64,000 nucleotides of DNA from JBAOHV01 sp964450685. Lineage in GTDB: Bacteria; Actinomycetota; Acidimicrobiia; Acidimicrobiales; Microtrichaceae. This document shows positions 42,993 through 52,082 of the stretch, in pieces. The notes beneath the pieces were generated by a model. The model ran no database searches, had not been told where the DNA came from, and saw only the letters and a list, made by a program, of their open reading frames with translations. The stretch spans positions 1 through 64,000 of the forward strand of contig CAYVDN010000010.1 of NCBI GenBank assembly GCA_964450685.1, written 5' to 3'. The position numbers and the translations under genes were made by a program. Every line of letters starts with the position of its first letter. Position 1 is the first letter of the stretch.

Positions 42993-44546
42993 ATGACCGA
43001 CACGCCGTGGCTCGACGACGCATCGTCCCTGGTGGACGCCTTCAGGGCGGGGGAACGCTCGCCCAGGGAGGAGCTGGAGGCCACCTACGCCGCCATCGAG
43101 CGCAGCGACCTGAACTGCTTCTCCTTCCTCGATCCGGAGAGGGCGTTCGCCGCCGCCGAGAAGGCTGACCTGACCAAGCCGTTCGGCGGGGTGCCGGTGG
43201 GCATCAAGGAGCTCGAGCAGGTCGAGGGCTGGCCCGACACCGGCGCGTCGCTTCTGTTCAAGGACCGCATCGCTCCCCACAACAGCGCGGTGGTCGATCG
43301 TTTCACCGGTGACGGGGGAGCGGTTCCGGTCGGGCTCACGACGTCGTCGGAGTTCGGTGGGCTGAACGTGTCGGTCACCAAGCTCAACGGTGTGTGCCAC
43401 AACCCGTGGCAGCACGGTCGGACCGTAGGCGGCTCATCGGGTGGCAGCGCGGCAGCCGTGTCCGGCGGTCTCGTGTCGCTGGCCTCCGGCGGCGACGGTG
43501 GCGGATCGATCCGCATCCCCGCCGGCTACACCGGACTGTTCGGCATGAAGGGAACCTACGGGCGAATCTCGCGTGGGCCCCACGCAGCGTTCCGGCCCGG
43601 CACGGTGGTGCTCGGATGTCTGGCCCGCTCGGTTCGTGACGCCGCCCGGTACTTCGACGTCTGCGCCGGTGTCGACAGCCGCGACCCGTCCAGCCTGCCC
43701 AATCCGGGCGGCTGGGAGCGCGGCCTCGGTTCGACCGACCTGAAGGGCAAGCGTGTCGGGGTGCTGCCGTCCATCGCAGGCGTGCGCCTGGAGCCCGGGG
43801 TCGAGGAGTTGCTGCGAGAGCGTGCCGCCGAGCTGATCGCCGCGGCGGGCATGGTGCCCGTGGACATCTCCCTCGAGCTGCCGAACCTGGCGGCGCAGTG
43901 GGCGATGGGCAACCTCTCGACGCTCCTGCCGGAGCTCCGCGGCATGTGGCCTTCGCGTGCGGACGACCTGACCGATGAGATCGCCCTCGGTGTGCGCCTG
44001 TCCGAGTCGCTCTACAACCTTCACGTCGCAGGCGTCGGCGAGGCCAGGCGACTCGAGGCGAACGAGGCGATGGCCGCCGCGTTCGACAAGGTCGACTACA
44101 TCATCTGTGCCACCAATCCCGGCCCGGCGTTCCCCGCCGAGTCCACCACCAGCAGCCCCACCACCAACTTCCTGGACGAGGCGAAGTCGTCGCCGGCCGC
44201 CAAGGCGGTCTTCCGTGGACTCATGGGTTCGCTGCGCGTCATCAACGGAGCGTTCCCCCGCACCGCGAACTGGCTGATCGACGCGGTTGTCGAGAAGGTC
44301 CCGGACCTCGTGACGATGGGTGGACTGACCATCATCTCGAACATCTACGGCAACCCGGCGGTGTCGATCCCCTCCGGAACCGTCAACGGCCTGCCGGTGG
44401 GCATGCAGGTGCTGGCGGCGCACCACCGCGACGCTGAGCTCTTCGACGTGGGTCTGCTGGTCGAGCGGGAGCTCGGCTGGCCGAAGGTCGCCCCGTCGGT
44501 CACCGCCGGAGTGGGTGCTGCTGCGGACGCCGAGGTCAACGCCTGA
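42993..44546 (+). CDS. Amidase-signature family hydrolase
   Basis: A 517-residue enzyme of the amidase signature family. The Ser-cisSer-Lys triad is seen as Lys in VGIKELEQVEG and the Ser pair in GGSSGGSAAAV with GGDGGGSIRIPAG. C-terminal ISNIYGNPAVSIPSG and GLPVGMQVLA are family typical. It cleaves amides or, less often, esters of unknown substrate. A GatA role is unlikely, since no gatB or gatC is next to it. It is divergent from parC with 80 bases between. Confidence 0.9.
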   Translation: MTDTPWLDDASSLVDAFRAGERSPREELEATYAAIERSDLNCFSFLDPERAFAAAEKADLTKPFGGVPVGIKELEQVEGWPDTGASLLFKDRIAPHNSAVVDRFTGDGGAVPVGLTTSSEFGGLNVSVTKLNGVCHNPWQHGRTVGGSSGGSAAAVSGGLVSLASGGDGGGSIRIPAGYTGLFGMKGTYGRISRGPHAAFRPGTVVLGCLARSVRDAARYFDVCAGVDSRDPSSLPNPGGWERGLGSTDLKGKRVGVLPSIAGVRLEPGVEELLRERAAELIAAAGMVPVDISLELPNLAAQWAMGNLSTLLPELRGMWPSRADDLTDEIALGVRLSESLYNLHVAGVGEARRLEANEAMAAAFDKVDYIICATNPGPAFPAESTTSSPTTNFLDEAKSSPAAKAVFRGLMGSLRVINGAFPRTANWLIDAVVEKVPDLVTMGGLTIISNIYGNPAVSIPSGTVNGLPVGMQVLAAHHRDAELFDVGLLVERELGWPKVAPSVTAGVGAAADAEVNA

Positions 44547-44577
44547 GGCTGAGGTGAGTGCCTGAGCAGTACCTGGG

Positions 44578-44913
44578 TCAGTGCTCGAGCCGCTTGGCCT
44601 TCTGATCGTCGAGCTGGCGGATCACCTCGTCGCGGATGTGGGCGATGGCGACCTTGGTGTCGTCATCCGCGGAGGTTGCCAGCAGCGGGCTGAGACCGAC
44701 GATGTGGCACTCCAGGGTCACCTTTCGGCCGCGCTGGCCCGGCTCCTTCATGTGAAGGTCAAGGCGCACCTGGTCGGCCGACTGTCCGGCCAGGTGGGAG
44801 TCCATGCGCGCCAGGATCGTGGTCACGGTCGCGCGCTCGTCCTCGTGGAATCCGTGGCCGAGTACCAGGCACTTCTCGACGGTTGCGTCATCAGGTCCGG
44901 GGGTGGTGCTCAT
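44578..44913 (-). CDS. Small HPF/RaiA-like protein
   Basis: A 111-residue protein whose pattern, ARMDSHLAGQSADQVRLDLH, then RKVTLECHIVGLSPLLATSA and AIAHIRDEVIRQLDDQKAKR, has the beta-alpha-beta-beta-beta-alpha layout of ribosome hibernation factors (HPF/RaiA). It lacks the long C-terminal dimerisation domain of long HPF. It could dock on the ribosome under stress, or be an unrelated small alpha/beta protein. GTTCTA on the plus strand (TAGAAC on the minus strand) lies 9 bases before the ATG. Confidence 0.5.
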   Translation of the reverse strand: MSTTPGPDDATVEKCLVLGHGFHEDERATVTTILARMDSHLAGQSADQVRLDLHMKEPGQRGRKVTLECHIVGLSPLLATSADDDTKVAIAHIRDEVIRQLDDQKAKRLEH

Positions 44914-44933
44914 GGTTGAGGGGTTCTAGCAGC

Positions 44934-45962
44934 TCAGACCGACAAGATGACGTCAGCAGCCTTCTCCAACGTCGCGCGATCAGCCGCGTGTACGAGGATC
45001 TCGGTCACCGCTGAATCCTCCCAGGCCGCCAGACGGTCCGCCATCCGTGCAGGGGTGCCGACAAGCGAGATCTCGTCGGCGAACTCGACGGGCACCTCGT
45101 GGACGGCCTCGTCACCGCGGCCTGCCAGGAAGAGGTCCTGGATCTTCTCGGCCTGTTCGCCCAGCCCCATCCTGGCCGCCAGCTTCGTGTGGTAGTTCTG
45201 GCCCTTGGCGCCCATCCCACCGATGTAGAACGCCAGCATCGCCCGCGTGCCGGCCAACGCTTCCTCGATGGTCTCGGGTCGGTCGTCCTCGGTCGGTATG
45301 AACGCGGCGACTGCCGCGACCTCGAAGTCCTCCGACGCTCCCGCCAGCTGGTCGGCGTAGACGTCCTGGCGGTACGGCGAGTAGTAGAGCGGCAGCCAGC
45401 CGTCTGCGATCTCGGCTGTCTGGGTGACGTTCTTGGGGCCCTCCGCCCCCAGGTAGATCGGGATTCGGCGCCGCAGCGGATGAACGATCGACTTGAGCGG
45501 CTTGCCGAGTCCGACGCTGCCGGGGCCCGAGTACGGATGCTGGTGGAACTCGCCCTGGAAGTTCAGCGGCTCCTCGCGGGCCATGACCCGGCGGATGATC
45601 TCGACGTACTCGCGGGTTCGGGCGAGCGGCTTGTCCGACGGCCGTCCGTACCAGCCCTCGACGACCTGCGGGCCCGATACACCCAGGCCGAGCTGGAACC
45701 GCCCGTCGGACAGGTAGTCGAGGGTGATCGCCGACATGGCAGTGGCGGTCGGGGTGCGTGCTGCGAGTTGCATCACGGCGGTGCCGAGCTTGATCCGCTC
45801 GGTCTTGGCGGCCAGGTAGGCCAGCGGCGTGAGCGCGTCGGAGCCCCACGCCTCGGCGGTCCACACGGAGTTGAAGCCGAGCTGCTCGGCGGCGAGCGCC
45901 CGCTCTACCCAGTCGGGTGACGGCATCTGACCCCAGTAGCCGAGCTGAAGTCCGAGTTTCAT
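44934..45962 (-). CDS. LLM-class F420-dependent oxidoreductase
   Basis: A 342-residue luciferase-like TIM barrel. LGYWGQMPSPDWVERALAAE, GFNSVWTAEAWGSDALTPLA and the block LGTAVMQLAARTPTATAMSA are typical of actinobacterial F420 enzymes of this class, as is FQLGLGVSGPQVVEGWYG. Substrate unknown; relatives act on lipids or xenobiotics. It starts 9 bases after the crotonase stop, so the two are one transcript. Confidence 0.9.
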   Translation of the reverse strand: MKLGLQLGYWGQMPSPDWVERALAAEQLGFNSVWTAEAWGSDALTPLAYLAAKTERIKLGTAVMQLAARTPTATAMSAITLDYLSDGRFQLGLGVSGPQVVEGWYGRPSDKPLARTREYVEIIRRVMAREEPLNFQGEFHQHPYSGPGSVGLGKPLKSIVHPLRRRIPIYLGAEGPKNVTQTAEIADGWLPLYYSPYRQDVYADQLAGASEDFEVAAVAAFIPTEDDRPETIEEALAGTRAMLAFYIGGMGAKGQNYHTKLAARMGLGEQAEKIQDLFLAGRGDEAVHEVPVEFADEISLVGTPARMADRLAAWEDSAVTEILVHAADRATLEKAADVILSV

Positions 45963-45971
45963 GTGTCCTCC

Positions 45972-46802
45972 TCAGGTCCCGGTGAAGTTGGGGGTCCGCT
46001 TCTCCTTGAACGCGCGGGGGCCTTCCTTCGCGTCGTTGGAACCGAACACGTCCCAGCCGTAGGTGAACTCGTGCTCGAGCGCCTCGTCCTGGCGCATGCC
46101 GTTGGTCTCGCGCAGGGTTCGCAGGATCGCCTTCACCGCGAGCGGCCCGTTGGAGCAGATCTCGTGGCCGATCTCGATCGCCTTCGCCAGCGCCTGGCCG
46201 TCCGGTACGACGTAGCCGATCAGACCCAGGTCGAGTGCCTCCTGCGCGCTGATGTGACGGCCGGTCAGCAGTAGGTCGCAGGCGACGGTGTAGGGGATCT
46301 GGCGCGGGATTCGCACGACCGAGCCACCCATCGGGTAGAGCGACCAGCGCACCTCGGAGATGCCGAACTTCGTCGACTCGCCAGCGACTCTGATCTCGGT
46401 GGCCCCCAGGAGTTCGGTGCCACCGGCGATCGCAGCGCCTTCTGCCGCCAGGATGATCGGCACGTTCGGCTGCCACGAGCGCAGCAGTGCTTTCCAGGGT
46501 AGGTCGGGGTCCTCGGCCAGGCGGGCCTGGACGTCGATCTGGCCCGGCTGCAGGTCGCTCTGGTGTCCGCCCGCCATCTCCTTGAGATCGGCACCGGCGC
46601 AGAAGTCGCCGCCGGCACCTGTGAGCACCAGCGCCCGTATCTCCGGGTCGGTGTCGGCCTCGACGAAAGCGTCGAGCATGCGCACGAGCATCTCGCCGTT
46701 GATGGCGTTCTTCCGTTCCGGGCGGTTCAGCGTGACGATCATCAGGTGGTCCTGACGTTCGACCAGCACTGCCGGCGCGGTGGTTGCGTCCTCGTTGCCC
46801 AC
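45972..46802 (-). CDS. Crotonase/enoyl-CoA hydratase family protein
   Basis: A 276-residue crotonase-fold enzyme acting on acyl-CoA. The CoA and oxyanion blocks are ERKNAINGEMLVRM, GAGGDFCAGADLKEM and AEGAAIAGGTELLGATEIRV. The catalytic Glu of classic hydratases is plausible in the TELLGATE region, but reaction type cannot be fixed. GTG 46802 follows a GGGGGACGA ribosome site. It is followed by the LLM oxidoreductase. The nearby SDR, thioesterase and acyl-CoA dehydrogenases suggest lipid or steroid degradation. Confidence 0.88.
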   Translation of the reverse strand: MGNEDATTAPAVLVERQDHLMIVTLNRPERKNAINGEMLVRMLDAFVEADTDPEIRALVLTGAGGDFCAGADLKEMAGGHQSDLQPGQIDVQARLAEDPDLPWKALLRSWQPNVPIILAAEGAAIAGGTELLGATEIRVAGESTKFGISEVRWSLYPMGGSVVRIPRQIPYTVACDLLLTGRHISAQEALDLGLIGYVVPDGQALAKAIEIGHEICSNGPLAVKAILRTLRETNGMRQDEALEHEFTYGWDVFGSNDAKEGPRAFKEKRTPNFTGT

Positions 46803-46871
46803 TCGTCCCCCTGGGTCTGTCCTGTCGGATCTGTCGTATCGGTGGTGCGGAACCCTACGCCAAGGCGGCCG

Positions 46872-46877
46872 TAGGCT
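46872..46877 (+). promoter_or_regulatory. Putative -10 box TAGGCT
   Basis: TAGGCT ends 6 bases before GTG 46884, with no ribosome site, again fitting a leaderless gene. Confidence 0.4.
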
Positions 46878-46883
46878 CATCCG

Positions 46884-47594
46884 GTGCCCCGGGTGTACAT
46901 CCACGAACTCGTCGACGTGATCGGCACCGAGCGTGACCGCTATCAACACCACATGACCGCCAACTGGTGCCCCGAGGCGGGACCGCTGCGCCGCCAGCGT
47001 TGCTTCGGTGTGTTCTCGACGGTCGGTTCGACAGGTCGCTGGCCGCAGGTGGTGAACCTGTGGGAGTACGACTCGTGGGAGGACCTGGCCCACAACTTCT
47101 CTGTCGAGCTGGTCGGTGCCGGGCATCGCGATCCGATGTTGGCGAGATGGTGGGAGCAGGCGGCGTCGTTCCGCACCGGAGGACTCGACCGCATCCTCGT
47201 CGCCCACGGCTCGTCACCAGGGGTCGAGCAGTGGTGCGAACGCGGCGGGACCGGCGCGGTCGCGTACGTGCACGAGATCGTGCGCACCGAGGTCGAGGGT
47301 GCCGCCGCGTTGGCCGACGATGTCGCGTCCGACCGTCACCGACTCGCGGATCGTTTCGGCATGGAACTGGTCGGGCTCTGGCGCACCGCGATGCGCGCCG
47401 ACGACGAGGTGGTTGTGATCCGCGCAGTTCCCGAATGGGAGAACTGGGCCGGCTACGAGGACTGGGCATCCCGGGTGGGCGCCACCAGCCCGCCGGGGAC
47501 GACCGAGTTGCAGCGCACGCTGCTTGTCGACGCGGAGCTGTCGCCGTTGCGCATCGGTCGTCAGCCAGCGGTGACCGATCGTCGGCCTCTCTAG
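46884..47594 (+). CDS. Tandem dimeric alpha/beta-barrel (NIPSNAP-like) protein
   Basis: A 236-residue protein of two similar halves, each beginning VYIHELVDV or YVHEIVRTE and ending in an aromatic segment such as VVNLWEYDSWEDLA or VIRAVPEWENWAGYE. This is a duplicated ferredoxin-like fold seen in NIPSNAP and related dimeric barrels, often found with steroid or lipid catabolism genes. No catalytic residues are known. The start is GTG 46884, divergent from the crotonase operon. Confidence 0.6.
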   Translation: MPRVYIHELVDVIGTERDRYQHHMTANWCPEAGPLRRQRCFGVFSTVGSTGRWPQVVNLWEYDSWEDLAHNFSVELVGAGHRDPMLARWWEQAASFRTGGLDRILVAHGSSPGVEQWCERGGTGAVAYVHEIVRTEVEGAAALADDVASDRHRLADRFGMELVGLWRTAMRADDEVVVIRAVPEWENWAGYEDWASRVGATSPPGTTELQRTLLVDAELSPLRIGRQPAVTDRRPL

Positions 47595-47633
47595 GCGGTC
47601 GGAGCCGCTGGCTAGGTGGCTACAGGCCAAGTG

Positions 47634-48425
47634 CTACAGGTCCGGCAGGCCGAGTCCGAGCGGCGGTGCGACGAGGCCGCCGTCGACCTCGAGCACCTTG
47701 CCGGTCAGGTACGAGCCGGCCGGGGAGCACAGGTAGACGACTCCGGCGGCGATGTCCTCGGGCTCGCCCAGCCGCTGGAGCTCGGTTGACTGCTCCATCG
47801 CCGTGCGCATCCCGTCGTCGGCCATGACCATGTCCAGAGCCGAGGTGGCGACTGATCCCACGGCGATCGCGTTCACGCGGATCCGCGGCGACAGGTCGCT
47901 CGCCATCTCTTTGGTGAGATGTGTCAGCGCTGCCTTGGCGGTGCCGTAGGCGGCGAAACCCCGGTTCGGGATCCGCCCGGCGGCGGACGAGATGTTCACC
48001 ACCGAACCGCCACCCCGTTCCAGCATCGCGGGCACCGCCTGCTTGGTCAGCTCGAACGCAGTCGTGACGTTGAACGTGAGCGCACGCTCGAACGAGCGCA
48101 CGCTCGTGTCGAGCAGCGCCTTCGGCATCGAACCACCGGCGTTGTTGACCAGCAGGTCCAGACCGCCGAACTCCTGCACTGCGGTGTCGACCAGCTCGCC
48201 CAGCCGATCGAGCTCCATCACATCGAAGGCCACCGGAACGGCTCGTCTGCCGAGTCCCCTGATCGTCTCTGCTACCTGCTCGATCTGCTCGGCGGTGCGC
48301 GCCGCGACGACCACGTCAGCTCCCGCCTCGGCCAGGGCGATCGCCGAGGCCCTGCCGATGCCGCGCCCTGCGCCGGTGACGACGGCGACCCTGCCGTCGA
48401 GTCGGAAGCGGTCGAGGATGCTCAT
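47634..48425 (-). CDS. SDR-family oxidoreductase
   Basis: A 263-residue classical short-chain dehydrogenase. VAVVTGAGRGIGRASAIALA is the NAD(P) loop, LVNNAGGS the stabilising motif, NISSAAG carries the catalytic Ser and YGTAKAAL the Tyr-Lys pair. It has no mycofactocin insert. Its ATG overlaps the thioesterase stop as ATGA. FabG-like or hydroxyacyl-CoA dehydrogenase activity is possible. Confidence 0.9.
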   Translation of the reverse strand: MSILDRFRLDGRVAVVTGAGRGIGRASAIALAEAGADVVVAARTAEQIEQVAETIRGLGRRAVPVAFDVMELDRLGELVDTAVQEFGGLDLLVNNAGGSMPKALLDTSVRSFERALTFNVTTAFELTKQAVPAMLERGGGSVVNISSAAGRIPNRGFAAYGTAKAALTHLTKEMASDLSPRIRVNAIAVGSVATSALDMVMADDGMRTAMEQSTELQRLGEPEDIAAGVVYLCSPAGSYLTGKVLEVDGGLVAPPLGLGLPDL

Positions 48426-48922
48426 GTCGGGATTCCTCCGGTGATCGAGGGGGATGGGTCGTTCGAGGGAGCAGAGTCGACGAGCGCCAACGAGTAGGTG
48501 ACCGTTGCCTGTGCTACGGGCTTCTCCAGCGCGCTCGGCTCGCCCGTGTCGGAGTACTGCAGGACGTCCACCACGGCGAGGCTCCGCCCGAGTTTCAGGA
48601 GCTTGGCCTCGGTCACGAGGTCGACCAGTCGTGGCCGGCGCAGGAAGTTGATCGTCAGGTTGCTGGTGACGGCGAGCGCAGCGGGCCCGATGCGTGACAG
48701 CACGACCATGTATGAGACCCCGTCGGCCAGCGACATCAGTGTCGGACCCGAGACGGTGCCGCCGGGGCGCGAGTCGCCCTCGCCTGTGGGCTGGCGAACC
48801 CGGATGCCTTCGAGATCCACGCGTTCGATCGTCCACGACAGCGGGCGGCCGAAAGCTGCGCGCATGAACTCGTCGAGCGCGTCGGCGTCCATCACTATCG
48901 ATGGTTCGTCCCGGGTCTGCAT
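48422..48922 (-). CDS. PaaI-type hotdog thioesterase
   Basis: A 166-residue hotdog-fold protein. RPGGTVSGPTLMSLADGVSY and AVTSNLTINFLRRPR are the two central blocks of PaaI-like acyl-CoA thioesterases. It is the first gene of a pair with the SDR, overlapping by four bases, and a CAGACT box lies 6 bases before its start. It would release acids from CoA esters made in neighbouring degradation reactions. Confidence 0.85.
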   Translation of the reverse strand: MQTRDEPSIVMDADALDEFMRAAFGRPLSWTIERVDLEGIRVRQPTGEGDSRPGGTVSGPTLMSLADGVSYMVVLSRIGPAALAVTSNLTINFLRRPRLVDLVTEAKLLKLGRSLAVVDVLQYSDTGEPSALEKPVAQATVTYSLALVDSAPSNDPSPSITGGIPT

Positions 48923-48940
48923 TGCCGGAGTCTGTCACGC

Positions 48941-50323
48941 CTACTCCAGCGACGGGCCGGCTCTGGTGGTGGGGTTGTGGGCCATCTGGTGGTCTCGTCT
49001 GTGGTGGTGGCGTTGCCCGAAGAAGGTGTGGCCGTCGGGAGCGGTCCAGCGAGTCCACCCGTCGGCGTCGAGCTCGAGTGACCACCCAGACCTGTGGGCC
49101 ACTCGATGGTGTCGCCTGCACAGCACCACCAGGTTGTCGGTATCGGTGGTGCCGCCGTGGGCCCAATGGCGGACGTGATGCGCGTCGAGCCAGCCGAGGT
49201 GTGCGTCGCAGCCTGGGAACGTGCAGCAGCCGTCGCGGGCGAGCAGTGACCATCGCTGCGCAGTAGACGGGTGGCGCACCTCGCGACCGGCGTCGGTTGG
49301 CCGCCCGAGCGAGTCGAGCACGACAGCATGGAAGCCGGCATCGCAGAGGAACGTCGGCACACGACTTGCAGGTAGTGGGCCGAGCAGGTGGTGATGCAGG
49401 CCCCAGATGTCGAGATGGGCACTGCCTTCACGGGTGCCGTCCACGCCGGATCGGTCGTTGCTCGCGTGGAGCACGAGTGTTGCCTCGACCTTCGGTTTGC
49501 TGGTGGAGGAGGCGTCGGTGGCGAGCGCTCGACGGCAGACCTCTTCCAGAGCGAGCGCCATGAGGGTCGAGCGGGACGGCACCGCGGTGGCACCCCCGCT
49601 GTTCTCGGCGTCCCGGGTGAACTGGTGGAAGAGCTCGTCGGCGACAGCGTTGAGGGCGTCCGCAACACACACGGCGTGCTCTCCCACGAGCTCACCCCGG
49701 ACGAGCATGAAGTCGTTCGACCGAGACAGCCTGAGCTTGTTGGCGAGCAGGTCGCCATCCGGATCGTGGGAGCCGTCGGGGTCGGCCATGGATGCGAGGT
49801 GCTCGACGTGGGCCTTCCAGACGTCGAAGACCATTGCCGGAGCAGCTTCGAGCAGGTCTGCCATTACGGGAGCCAGCGCATGGGAGTTGCGCTCGTTGAC
49901 AGCGCCGGCGAGCACTCTTGCGTGGTCGGCGCCGACGGCGCCGCGGGCGAGCGCATCGGCCACTGGTTCGAGCGCCGGGTCGTCGGACAGTCTCCTGGCC
50001 AGGGCGAGCCGCCGGCGAGCGACGCCCATGGGCAGCGACGCCTGCGCCGCCAACCACTTGGATGTGGAGGCACCGCAGCGGATGTCGGTGTGGCGGCGCC
50101 GGTCGAGCTCTCCGAGAGCATGGACCTGCGTTGCATCGAGCACCCGTCGGAGCCGCTCGAGCCCCAGGCACAACTCACGCAGCTGCGGTCCGTCCAGGCC
50201 GTCGACTGGTAGGCCTGCAGCGACGGAGACCGCCGTGAGCGCCGCCTGGACACATGACGACACCAGCTCACCAGCAGTGCCCGTCGGCGCTGAGGAGGTG
50301 GCGGAATCCGGCCCGTCGAACAT
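48941..50323 (-). CDS. DUF222-HNH endonuclease protein (13E12 repeat family)
   Basis: A 460-residue protein with an N-terminal DUF222 domain and a C-terminal HNH nuclease (CCTFPGCDAHLGWLDAHHVR, then TDTDNLVVLCRRHHRVAH). Zinc Cys and the H-N-H residues are all present. This family is multicopy in actinobacteria and is sometimes linked to mobile DNA, but no terminal repeats are seen around this copy. A TACGAT box lies 7 bases before the ATG. Confidence 0.9.
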   Translation of the reverse strand: MFDGPDSATSSAPTGTAGELVSSCVQAALTAVSVAAGLPVDGLDGPQLRELCLGLERLRRVLDATQVHALGELDRRRHTDIRCGASTSKWLAAQASLPMGVARRRLALARRLSDDPALEPVADALARGAVGADHARVLAGAVNERNSHALAPVMADLLEAAPAMVFDVWKAHVEHLASMADPDGSHDPDGDLLANKLRLSRSNDFMLVRGELVGEHAVCVADALNAVADELFHQFTRDAENSGGATAVPSRSTLMALALEEVCRRALATDASSTSKPKVEATLVLHASNDRSGVDGTREGSAHLDIWGLHHHLLGPLPASRVPTFLCDAGFHAVVLDSLGRPTDAGREVRHPSTAQRWSLLARDGCCTFPGCDAHLGWLDAHHVRHWAHGGTTDTDNLVVLCRRHHRVAHRSGWSLELDADGWTRWTAPDGHTFFGQRHHHRRDHQMAHNPTTRAGPSLE

Positions 50324-50330
50324 GAGTTCG

Positions 50331-50336
50331 ATCGTA
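50331..50336 (-). promoter_or_regulatory. Putative -10 box TACGAT for the HNH gene
   Basis: On the minus strand TACGAT ends 7 bases before ATG 50323, with no ribosome site. Fits leaderless transcription. Confidence 0.4.
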
Positions 50337-50353
50337 ATGGAATGGTGTGACAG

Positions 50354-51007
50354 TCAGCGTGCGGGGAGTTCGCGGACCACCCGGGCCGGGGAGCCGACCG
50401 CCACACAGTTGTCGGGAAGGTCATGAGCGACGACCGAGTTGGCGCCCACGACCACCCGGCGTCCGATCGTCACGCCGGGCAACACCACGACGCCGGTGCC
50501 CAACCAGGAGCCGTCGCCGATCTTCACAGGTGATGCCGGCTCCATCGTCACCCCGATCGGCCTGTCCGGGTCGGACGCGTCGTGTGAGGCATCGGTCAGG
50601 TAGACGCCCGGCCCGAACCAGACGTCGTCGCCGATGGTGATGCGGCGGTGGGCCACGATGCTGAGACCCCGGGCGGCCCACACCCGTGAGCCGATGCTGA
50701 TCATCGGACCGTTCGCTGGTGTCCACTCCCACTCGGGTGACGCGGCCAGGGTGATGCCGGGGGACAGGAGTGTGTCGTCGCCCACCGAGATAGCGGCCTG
50801 GCCCATCAGTAGCGTGTACGGCTGCTGCAGCATGGAGCTCCGGCCGAACGCTCCGAACCCGAGTCGGCGAGCGTCGTCGGGGCCGATATACGCCCAGTGC
50901 AGCGCCAGGCGGCCGAGGGCCACCGCGGCGACGGCGCTGCGGTGGCCGACCTGATGGCCGAATCTTCGAACGGTGCGCTGCAGCTGCGCCCGGACGTTCA
51001 CAACCAT
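50354..51007 (-). CDS. Hexapeptide-repeat (LbH) acyltransferase
   Basis: A 217-residue left-handed beta-helix protein. The hexad repeats run through ISIGSRVWAARGLSIV, ITIGDDVWFGPGVYL, VKIGDGSWLGTGVVVLPGV and IGRRVVVGANSVV. The His in YLTDASHDASD is a likely catalytic base. Such enzymes acetylate sugars, amino sugars or serine; the acceptor is unknown. It overlaps the end of corA by about ten bases (GTG 51001 would give a four-base GTGA overlap), so the two are read together. Confidence 0.85.
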   Translation of the reverse strand: MVVNVRAQLQRTVRRFGHQVGHRSAVAAVALGRLALHWAYIGPDDARRLGFGAFGRSSMLQQPYTLLMGQAAISVGDDTLLSPGITLAASPEWEWTPANGPMISIGSRVWAARGLSIVAHRRITIGDDVWFGPGVYLTDASHDASDPDRPIGVTMEPASPVKIGDGSWLGTGVVVLPGVTIGRRVVVGANSVVAHDLPDNCVAVGSPARVVRELPAR

Positions 51008-52014
51008 CCGGATCGCTTGAACACGCGGTGGAGCGCGATGCAAGCGGCGACGATCACCGCCAGCACGACGTAGTAGCCGTAGCGGGTTCCCAGCTCCGGC
51101 ATCTCCTCGAAGTTCATGCCGTATATCCCGGCGATCATCGTCGGCACCGCGAGGATCGCGACCCACGCCGAGATCTTTCGCATGTCCTCGTTCTGGCGCA
51201 CCGACACCTGGGTCAGGTTCGCCTCGAGGGCACCGTTGAGCAGCTCCCGATGTGTCTGCACCTGGTCTATGACGTGGCGGAGCTCGTCGTTGCTGTCGGC
51301 GAAGTAGCGGCGGAGCTCGTCGTCGAGAACGGGGTGATCAATGGTGGCAAGCTTCGCCAGGGCAGGCTCCAGCGGCACCGTGGACCGGCTCAGCTGGAGC
51401 ACCTCGCGCTTGAGCTCGTAGATGCGCTGCGTCGGGCTCTCCCGCGTGTTCGAGAACACGACCTGCTCGACCTCCTCTATGTCGTCGGAGATTCCGGCGA
51501 GAACGGGCGCGTATGCGTCCAGCAGCTCCTCGACGATCGCGTGCAGCACCGCGGCGGGACCGCGGGCGAGCCAAGCGGGGTCGGCCTCCATCCTGGCGCG
51601 CAGGTCGGTCAGCGGAACTGCGTCGCCGTGGCGCACCACGACGAGGTGGCGGGGTGATGCCATCACGGTTATCTGACCGAACTCGACGCGTTCCTCTTCC
51701 TCGAGATACCGGGCCGGGCGGAGCACGACGGTGAGCGTGTCCACGTGTACGTCGACCTTGGGCCGCTCGTCGCTCAGATGCGCGTCCTCGGCGGCGAGCG
51801 GATGGATCCCGAACGCCCGCGCCGCGTCGTTGAGCTCGGCCGGTTCGGGGTTGAGCAGGCCCACCCACACGAAGTCGGATTCGACGCCGCACGCTTCGGC
51901 GAGCTCGGTGAAGTCCTGATGCCCGCTGCCGTCGGGATCGTGTTCGAGTCGCAGCCCGTTCCTGTAGGCGCCGTAGCCGATGATCACCCGCCGAGTCTGC
52001 CATCTGGGATGCAT
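50998..52014 (-). CDS. corA: CorA-family magnesium/cobalt transporter
   Basis: A 338-residue channel. After a large cytoplasmic funnel domain with long helices (SRSTVPLEPALAKLATIDH onwards), two C-terminal membrane helices flank the selectivity motif YGMNFEEMPEL. Length is normal. The start is set at ATG 52014; GTG codons nearer the conserved part or an ATG at 52035 are possible. It is followed by the overlapping hexapeptide acyltransferase. A second, SLC41-type Mg transporter lies at 59801. Confidence 0.92.
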   Translation of the reverse strand: MHPRWQTRRVIIGYGAYRNGLRLEHDPDGSGHQDFTELAEACGVESDFVWVGLLNPEPAELNDAARAFGIHPLAAEDAHLSDERPKVDVHVDTLTVVLRPARYLEEEERVEFGQITVMASPRHLVVVRHGDAVPLTDLRARMEADPAWLARGPAAVLHAIVEELLDAYAPVLAGISDDIEEVEQVVFSNTRESPTQRIYELKREVLQLSRSTVPLEPALAKLATIDHPVLDDELRRYFADSNDELRHVIDQVQTHRELLNGALEANLTQVSVRQNEDMRKISAWVAILAVPTMIAGIYGMNFEEMPELGTRYGYYVVLAVIVAACIALHRVFKRSGWL

Positions 52015-52082
52015 GGTTCCTCGGGACATCCGCAACCCGTTCGGAACTAGCGTCGCTGCACACCGGGGGCGAAGGGGGAGCG

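Noticed and set aside
48941..50323. Mobile element around the DUF222-HNH gene
   Set aside because: No inverted or direct terminal repeats, integrase or reverse transcriptase were found beside it, so only the gene is reported.
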